DNA of 14,362 bases from JAGLYZ01 sp049642725. Its GTDB lineage: Bacteria; Patescibacteriota; Minisyncoccia; Minisyncoccales; JAGMDC01. Shown here piece after piece: positions 10,492 through 14,362 of this stretch. Both the position numbers and the translations under genes were made by a program. Each line of letters opens with the position of its first letter. Positions within the stretch are counted from its first letter, which is position 1. Under the pieces are notes generated by a model. The model was not told the DNA's origin. It saw nothing but the letters and a program-made list of their open reading frames with translations, and searched no databases. Location of the stretch: positions 1 to 14,362 of the forward strand of contig JBARPC010000031.1 of the NCBI GenBank assembly GCA_049642725.1. The letters are read 5' to 3'.

Positions 10492-11631
10492 CTAACTTCT
10501 TCTTAGCTGTTTTTTAATTCTTTTGATAGCTTCCCCAATACCAATTATTACTTTTCTTTCTTTTGCTTCAGCAATAAAAATCTTTCCAGAGAAAAACTCT
10601 ACCAGAAGCGTTATATTAAAAAGAATGGCGCTTCCGGCAGGGTTTTTACTTTTTTTAAAATTTATTTTTATTTGCTGGACAGGAGATATTTTATCTATTT
10701 TTTGTCCGAATTGTTCAATTAGGCCGTATATTTTTTCCATTTCATAATCAGCTGTCGTTTTCAAGGGCTTTCTAAAAATAATAGGAATTTCTCTTTTTGG
10801 CCTGAATCCTGTCATAGCTTTTAAAATAGTACGAATAGAAATTATTTCATAAGGGAAGTTGTTTTTATCTATAATAACAATGCTGTTTTTTTCTGCCTCA
10901 ATCATTTTTTTTAAAGCTTTTTCAATACCTAAATGTTTTTTAATTGAAAGAACATTTCTTGTATAGAATTTTGATATAGAAACATCAAACCTATTTACTC
11001 TTTCTTGGTCAAGGGAATAATTTATCGGTTTTCCTCTTCTACTGGATGCTCTTTGCTTTTCAGTCGGTTTTATAAACGCGCTTTCAATATCTTTTCTTGT
11101 TGCAATACCATCTAATTTATTCTGAGCATTAACTAAGACAACACGGGTAGTTCCTTTTTCACGGAGCAGTTTATAAATATCTCGGACATTTGAATTTATT
11201 TTAGCTGTTACGGCTTTTTCTGTTTTTATTCCTTGAGCTATTTGGCTGAAAATATCTGGTCTTTTTGATAATTCATTTATCATATTTTTGGCGCTTACAA
11301 TTCCCTTAATTTCATTTTTATTATCTGACACCGGAAGGATGTAGATTCTGGCGGCGATCATAAAATCAGCGATTTCATAAAAAGGAGTTGAGTTGTTGAT
11401 ACGAGGCGGAACAATAAGCGCAGATTTGACTTTGGTGGTATAAGGATATCGTTTTTTAAATAAAGCATAATAAGGAGAAACCAAGCCAAGAAATTTATTG
11501 TTTTTATCAAAAACAAAAACCGGCTCGTGGCTGCTTTTTATCATAGATAAAGCTGAACCAATGGTTGTTTCTGGAGAGCATCGCGCGATATCTCTAAAAG
11601 GAGTGATAAAAGAAGGCATAGTGTTGTCCAT
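10492..11631 (-). CDS. Multi-CBS domain protein with C-terminal HPF/RaiA-like domain
   Basis: CBS pairs bind adenine nucleotides and act as energy sensors. Four CBS-like units are visible at about 10-60 (EPVFVFDKNNKFLGLVS), 67-120 (IYILPVSDNKNEIKGIVSAKN), 134-188 (TTRVVLVNAQNKLDGIATRKD) and 220-272 (SIVIIDKNNFPYEIISIRT). The last ~80 residues (297-378) read as a hibernation factor-like fold: a strand IKINFKKSK, strands FNITLLVEFFSGKIFIAEAKE and a final helix GEAIKRIKKQLRR like the HPF ending AIDxAxDKLxRQL. If right, the protein would couple nucleotide sensing to ribosomes; that link is inference. It stands alone on the minus strand. Upstream, TATCAT is about 6 bases before its ATG. No clear terminator is seen in the 30-bp gap to the convergent cyclophilin gene. 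Confidence 0.75.
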   Translation of the reverse strand: MDNTMPSFITPFRDIARCSPETTIGSALSMIKSSHEPVFVFDKNNKFLGLVSPYYALFKKRYPYTTKVKSALIVPPRINNSTPFYEIADFMIAARIYILPVSDNKNEIKGIVSAKNMINELSKRPDIFSQIAQGIKTEKAVTAKINSNVRDIYKLLREKGTTRVVLVNAQNKLDGIATRKDIESAFIKPTEKQRASSRRGKPINYSLDQERVNRFDVSISKFYTRNVLSIKKHLGIEKALKKMIEAEKNSIVIIDKNNFPYEIISIRTILKAMTGFRPKREIPIIFRKPLKTTADYEMEKIYGLIEQFGQKIDKISPVQQIKINFKKSKNPAGSAILFNITLLVEFFSGKIFIAEAKERKVIIGIGEAIKRIKKQLRRS

Positions 11632-11679
11632 ATAATTATGATATCATAAAAAAGATTAATAAGAAACTTGTTTTGTGAT

Positions 11680-12888
11680 ATGTTTTCTTTGTTTGCCACA
11701 ATTAAAAATCAGTTTTCAGGTATTGAGCCAGTAGCGAAAAAGCTTTCTTTTTCCCATTTTCTGCTTATGTTCGGCTATAAGCTTTTTTCTCTTTATTTTC
11801 CGCTTTTTTTGATTTGGAAAGGGTTATCATTCGCCCAGGTTGGTTATACATATCTTTTTATATACCTTCCGTTGGCTTTTTTTTCTCCGATAAGCGGTTT
11901 TCTTTGCTCCAGGTTTAATGAAAAAATTTTAATGATTATTGGAATCTTTGGTTATTTTCTTTATTCCTTAGGAATGATTTTGAATGTTAACTTATTTTTC
12001 TTTTATCTTTTTCAGGTTCTTTTAGGTATTTCTGCTTCTTTATTTTTTGTCAGTTCCAGGAGCTTGTTTGTTTCTTTAACTAAAAAAGCCAATGAATCCT
12101 TTGCCTGGTTTTATTCAATGCCGGTTTATGCAGAAGTATTGGCACCAGCGATAGGAGCTTTTCTAATCTGGCAATTTGGCTTTATTGGTGTTTTTATTTT
12201 CAGCTTCGTTGTTCATTTTTTTAATATTCTTTATTCTTCAAAATCCCTTAGGAAGATAAGAAACTTGGATAGAGTTCAGCCAGAAAACATTGAAAAAATT
12301 AAAAATGATTATTCATCAATATTTAAAAAAATTAAAGAAAGAGAGGTAGCGCTTCTTTTAGGATTAGTCTTTCTAACTATTATTTTAACTGGTTTTTACA
12401 GGGCATTTTTCGTTCTATATCTAAAGAATCAGCTTTTCTGGTCTCAAAATAAAATTTTGCTGTTTATTTCTTTAGTATCAATTGGATTCGTGGTTATATC
12501 CTGGAAATTGATTAAAATTATCGGAGCCCAAAAAAGCAGAACTAATGTGCTTCAGGGAAGTATTATAAAATCATTAGTAACTATTATTTTAGGACTTGGT
12601 TTTAAATTCTTAACCTTTAATTCACTTTTTATTGTTAAAATCATTGAAAGAATGAGTTATTTAATGATAAATTCCGGCCGGAGCGGTTATTTTGCCAGGA
12701 AATTTAAAAAATTCCCTGAAGAAATTGGAGCCATTGATACGCTTTTCATTCCTTTAGGAGTAGCTATTGGTTCTTTGTGCGGCGGTTTTTTGCTGAATTT
12801 CTTTTCTTTCGCAATTATTTTCCAATGGTTTGGAATTTTTCTTTTAATTTGTACTATTCTTATCTGGTTTTTAACAAGAAGAGAATAA
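11680..12888 (+). CDS. Major facilitator superfamily transporter
   Basis: The product is a multi-span inner-membrane protein of 402 aa with about 12 hydrophobic segments and a central basic loop (SSKSLRKIRNLDRVQPENIEK), the usual MFS split into two halves. The loop after the second span (CSRFNEKILMIIG) resembles MFS motif A in degenerate form. Substrate cannot be told. I place the start at the ATG at 11680; a TTG at 11668 would add four residues (MFCD). The context ttttgtgatATG matches the cyclophilin start (tttgtgatATG). It is divergent from the CBS gene across a ~48-bp gap, and the exonuclease gene begins 4 bases after its stop. Confidence 0.8.
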   Translation: MFSLFATIKNQFSGIEPVAKKLSFSHFLLMFGYKLFSLYFPLFLIWKGLSFAQVGYTYLFIYLPLAFFSPISGFLCSRFNEKILMIIGIFGYFLYSLGMILNVNLFFFYLFQVLLGISASLFFVSSRSLFVSLTKKANESFAWFYSMPVYAEVLAPAIGAFLIWQFGFIGVFIFSFVVHFFNILYSSKSLRKIRNLDRVQPENIEKIKNDYSSIFKKIKEREVALLLGLVFLTIILTGFYRAFFVLYLKNQLFWSQNKILLFISLVSIGFVVISWKLIKIIGAQKSRTNVLQGSIIKSLVTIILGLGFKFLTFNSLFIVKIIERMSYLMINSGRSGYFARKFKKFPEEIGAIDTLFIPLGVAIGSLCGGFLLNFFSFAIIFQWFGIFLLICTILIWFLTRRE

Positions 12889-12892
12889 AAAT

Positions 12893-13651
12893 ATGAAAAT
12901 TATTTCTTGGAATGTCAATGGAATAAGAGCGGTTTTTAAAAGAAATTTTTTAAAATGGCTTAGAGAGTCCGAAGCAGATATTGTTTGTCTTCAGGAAACA
13001 AAGGCCTGGCCAGAGCAGTTAGAGCCAGAATTAGTAAATCCCAAAGGATACTTTTCTTTTTTTAATTCTGCTCAAAAAAAGGGATACGCTGGATTAGCTG
13101 TTTATGCTAAAAGAAAACCATTAAAAATAGAAACTAAGGCAGGAATAAAGAGATTTGATGAAGAGGGAAGAATATTAAAAATTCAATATCCTGATTTTCT
13201 TTTAATTAATCTTTATTTGCCCCACGGCGGCAGGCAAAAAGAAAATATGGGTTATAAGCTGAAGAGCTATGATTATCTTTTGAAATATTTGAAAAAGATA
13301 AAAAATGAGAAGGTAATATTAATCGGAGATTTTAATGTCGCCCATCAGGAGATTGATTTAGCCAGGCCGAAAGATAATAAAAATAATACGATGTTCACTT
13401 TAGAAGAAAGAAAAAGAATTGATAAAATAATTGAGTTCGGCTTTAGCGACACTTTTAGAAAATTTCATAAAGAGCCGGGAAATTATACTTGGTGGCCCTA
13501 TTATAGAAATGCCAGGCAGAGAAATCTTGGCTGGCGAATAGATTATATTTTTACCAGCAAGGCATTAACTCCAAAAGTAAAGAAAGCATTTATTCTTAAA
13601 AATGTTAAAGGTTCAGACCATTGTCCAATAGGAATAGAAATTAAAAAATAA
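12893..13651 (+). CDS. xthA: Exodeoxyribonuclease III (AP endonuclease)
   Basis: Cuts DNA 5' to abasic sites and degrades 3' ends in base excision repair. All landmark residues of the EEP fold are present: Asn7 in SWNVNGIR, Glu35 in LQETKAW, Tyr108 in NLYLPHGG, Asp146 and Asn148 in GDFNVAH, WRIDYIF (214-220) and SDHCP (241-245). The Trp-rich stretch NYTWWPYYRNARQRNLGWR is typical of the ExoA/ExoIII group. The length of 252 aa is normal. It lies 4 bases behind the MFS gene, probably by operon packing. It could act downstream of the HhH-GPD glycosylase at 1890. Confidence 0.94.
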   Translation: MKIISWNVNGIRAVFKRNFLKWLRESEADIVCLQETKAWPEQLEPELVNPKGYFSFFNSAQKKGYAGLAVYAKRKPLKIETKAGIKRFDEEGRILKIQYPDFLLINLYLPHGGRQKENMGYKLKSYDYLLKYLKKIKNEKVILIGDFNVAHQEIDLARPKDNKNNTMFTLEERKRIDKIIEFGFSDTFRKFHKEPGNYTWWPYYRNARQRNLGWRIDYIFTSKALTPKVKKAFILKNVKGSDHCPIGIEIKK

Positions 13652-13699
13652 TAGAAGATTTTGAGAAAATCGGAAGTAAAAATTTAAAAGTTTACACTT

Positions 13700-13751
13700 G
13701 CCCGAGGCGGGTTTATCCTGAGCCAGCCGAAGGATTGCGCCTCGGGCTTTT
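13700..13751 (+). terminator. Rho-independent terminator with a nested hairpin
   Basis: GCCCGAGGCG (13700-13709) pairs with CGCCTCGGGC (13738-13747), followed by TTTT. The loop contains a second inverted repeat, ATCCT/AGGAT around gagccagccga. This resembles the widespread CCTGAGC...GAAGGA palindrome and may have been inserted into the original terminator loop. Confidence 0.8.
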
Positions 13752-13755
13752 GTTG

Positions 13756-13764
13756 TGGTAATAT
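13756..13764 (+). promoter_or_regulatory. Extended -10 promoter for the first Nudix gene
   Basis: TGGTAATAT follows the terminator tail and ends 7 bases before the ATG at 13772. The layout is the same as at 5484, 7045 and 8259. Confidence 0.5.
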
Positions 13765-13771
13765 AAAATAT

Positions 13772-14104
13772 ATGCTCAAAGAAAGATTTAAAATAACACC
13801 ATCTGTATATTTGGTTTTGATAAAAGACGATAAAATTCTCCTTTCACGGAGATATAATACAGGATATTTTGATAATCACTATAGCTTTCCTGCCGGTCAT
13901 CTTGATGGTGAAGAAACGCTTAAACAAGCTATGATTAGAGAAGCGAGAGAGGAAATAGGAATAGTTTTAAACCCAAAAGATTTGGAGTTAATTCATACAA
14001 TGAATAGAAGAATACCAGATAATGAGAGAGTAGATTTTTTTTTACCGCAAAAAAATGGCAGGGTAAAGCAAAGATTATGGAACCTGAAAAATGCGATGAT
14101 TTAA
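13772..14104 (+). CDS. Nudix hydrolase with frameshifted C-terminus
   Basis: Hydrolyses nucleoside diphosphate-X compounds with Mg2+. The Nudix box is perfect at residues 42-64: G42-x5-E48-x7-R56-E57-A-R-E60-E61-I-G63-I. Preceding strands VYLVLIKDDKILLSRRYNTG and HYSFPAGHL fit the fold. After ERVDFFL (residue 91) the frame turns into unconvincing sequence (PQKNGRVKQRLWNLKNAMI) and stops at 14104. The correct continuation, FFFTAKKWQGK onward, lies one frame away and runs to TGA at 14215-14217. The break is in a run of nine T's (14035-14043), where ten would restore the frame. It could be a real mutation, an assembly error, or a slippage site. Substrate is unknown. Confidence 0.85.
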   Translation: MLKERFKITPSVYLVLIKDDKILLSRRYNTGYFDNHYSFPAGHLDGEETLKQAMIREAREEIGIVLNPKDLELIHTMNRRIPDNERVDFFLPQKNGRVKQRLWNLKNAMI

Positions 14105-14217
14105 ATTGGTTTGGATTTAATAATCTACCAGAAAATATAATTCCGTATATAAAACAAGAAATTAAATTTTCTTTGAAGAATATAATTTATAGTGAACGTG
14201 AGGGGAAAGAGAGCTGA
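14044..14217 (+). pseudogene. Displaced C-terminal part of the first Nudix hydrolase
   Basis: This frame gives TAKKWQGKAKIMEPEKCDDL, then NWFGFNNLPENIIPYIKQEI and KFSLKNIIYSEREGKES-stop. MEPEKCxxLxWFxxxNLPxxxIPY is the standard C-terminal half of many Nudix proteins. It has no start of its own and joins the upstream frame if one T is added to the T9 run. Confidence 0.7.
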
Positions 14218-14230
14218 GTAAATTTTTTTA

Positions 14231-14259
14231 GCCGTCGTCTCGCAAAATAGGCGGTTTTT
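14231..14259 (+). terminator. Weak or degenerate terminator
   Basis: The sequence gccgtcgtctcgcaaaatag is followed by gcggtttttt. Only short pairing (GCC/GGC or CCG/CGG) is possible before the T6 tract, but the tail ggcggttttttggta equals that of repeat copy A. It looks like a decayed member of the same module. Confidence 0.4.
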
Positions 14260-14268
14260 TGGTAAAAT
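14260..14268 (+). promoter_or_regulatory. Extended -10 promoter for the second Nudix gene
   Basis: TGGTAAAAT begins on the last T of the tract, 6 bases before the ATG at 14275, again giving a leaderless start. Confidence 0.5.
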
Positions 14269-14274
14269 AAAGAT

Positions 14275-14362
14275 ATGAACAATGCAAATAAAAAACCAGG
14301 CGTCGGAGTTGGAATAATGATTTTAAATAACAACAAAGTTTTGCTCGGAAAAAGGCATGTTG
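14275..14362 (+). CDS. Second Nudix hydrolase, 5' part only (runs off the window)
   Basis: The 29 codons present read MNNANKKPGVGVGIMILNNN, then KVLLGKRHV. The pattern PGVGVGxMILxxxKVLLGKRH is the first beta hairpin of MutT-like Nudix enzymes. The Nudix box would follow outside the window, so catalytic status cannot be judged. It is transcribed from its own promoter module directly behind the frameshifted Nudix gene. The two N-termini are not close in sequence, so this does not look like a recent duplication. Confidence 0.75.
   Translation, partial: MNNANKKPGVGVGIMILNNNKVLLGKRHV

Noticed and set aside
10523..10747. Plus-strand ORF inside the CBS gene
   Set aside because: It is fully antisense to the C-terminal domain of the CBS protein, with no promoter or family match.

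Overview
The window is AT-rich and tightly packed. TGA is used as a normal stop, for example at 1205-1207. Genes are short, Shine-Dalgarno sites are nearly absent, and many start codons lie 6-9 bases after a -10 box, which predicts leaderless mRNAs. Together with REP-like palindromes and many tiny membrane proteins this suggests a Patescibacteria/CPR bacterium, perhaps Parcubacteria-like. That is an inference; no rRNA or marker gene is present.

Layout. 1-4049 is an accessory region. It starts with a protein remnant crossed by a double hairpin, then a membrane-anchored winged-helix regulator (208-891), three small membrane proteins (896-1849), an HhH-GPD DNA glycosylase with Cys cluster (1890-2720) and an unknown protein (2749-3231). 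A decayed stretch (3232-3773) holds two broken small genes, one split by a REP-like hairpin, before another small membrane protein (3774-4049). A motif reading atgaaagaaaaaattaagaa recurs five times here just upstream of start codons. 4057-5288 is a promoter, a 67-aa protein and an SDH-type ClpP-fold serine peptidase.

5321-7050 is a restriction-modification cassette: a beta-class adenine methyltransferase (5501-6307) and a PD-(D/E)XK endonuclease (6312-6836) between two nearly identical ~170-bp direct repeats. Each repeat carries hairpins, a rho-independent terminator and most of an extended -10 promoter. The upstream copy starts the methyltransferase and the downstream copy starts a CYTH gene (7061-7618).

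7619-9304 holds a 73-aa membrane protein with the window's only strong Shine-Dalgarno, a candidate small RNA with its own promoter and terminator, a minimal zinc metallopeptidase, a stand-alone ATP-cone protein and a perfect 28-bp palindrome. 9305-13651 looks like housekeeping content: a short MscS channel, an anchored cyclophilin, a CBS-domain protein with an HPF-like tail on the minus strand, an MFS transporter and exonuclease III.

13652-14362 has two tandem Nudix genes, each behind its own terminator/promoter. The first is frameshifted in a T9 tract and the second runs off the window.

Themes: single genes or pairs are insulated by fused terminator-promoter modules (five good cases). Small repeats recur at gene boundaries and inside broken genes. 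DNA and nucleotide maintenance recurs (glycosylase, exonuclease III, two Nudix proteins, R-M, ATP-cone).
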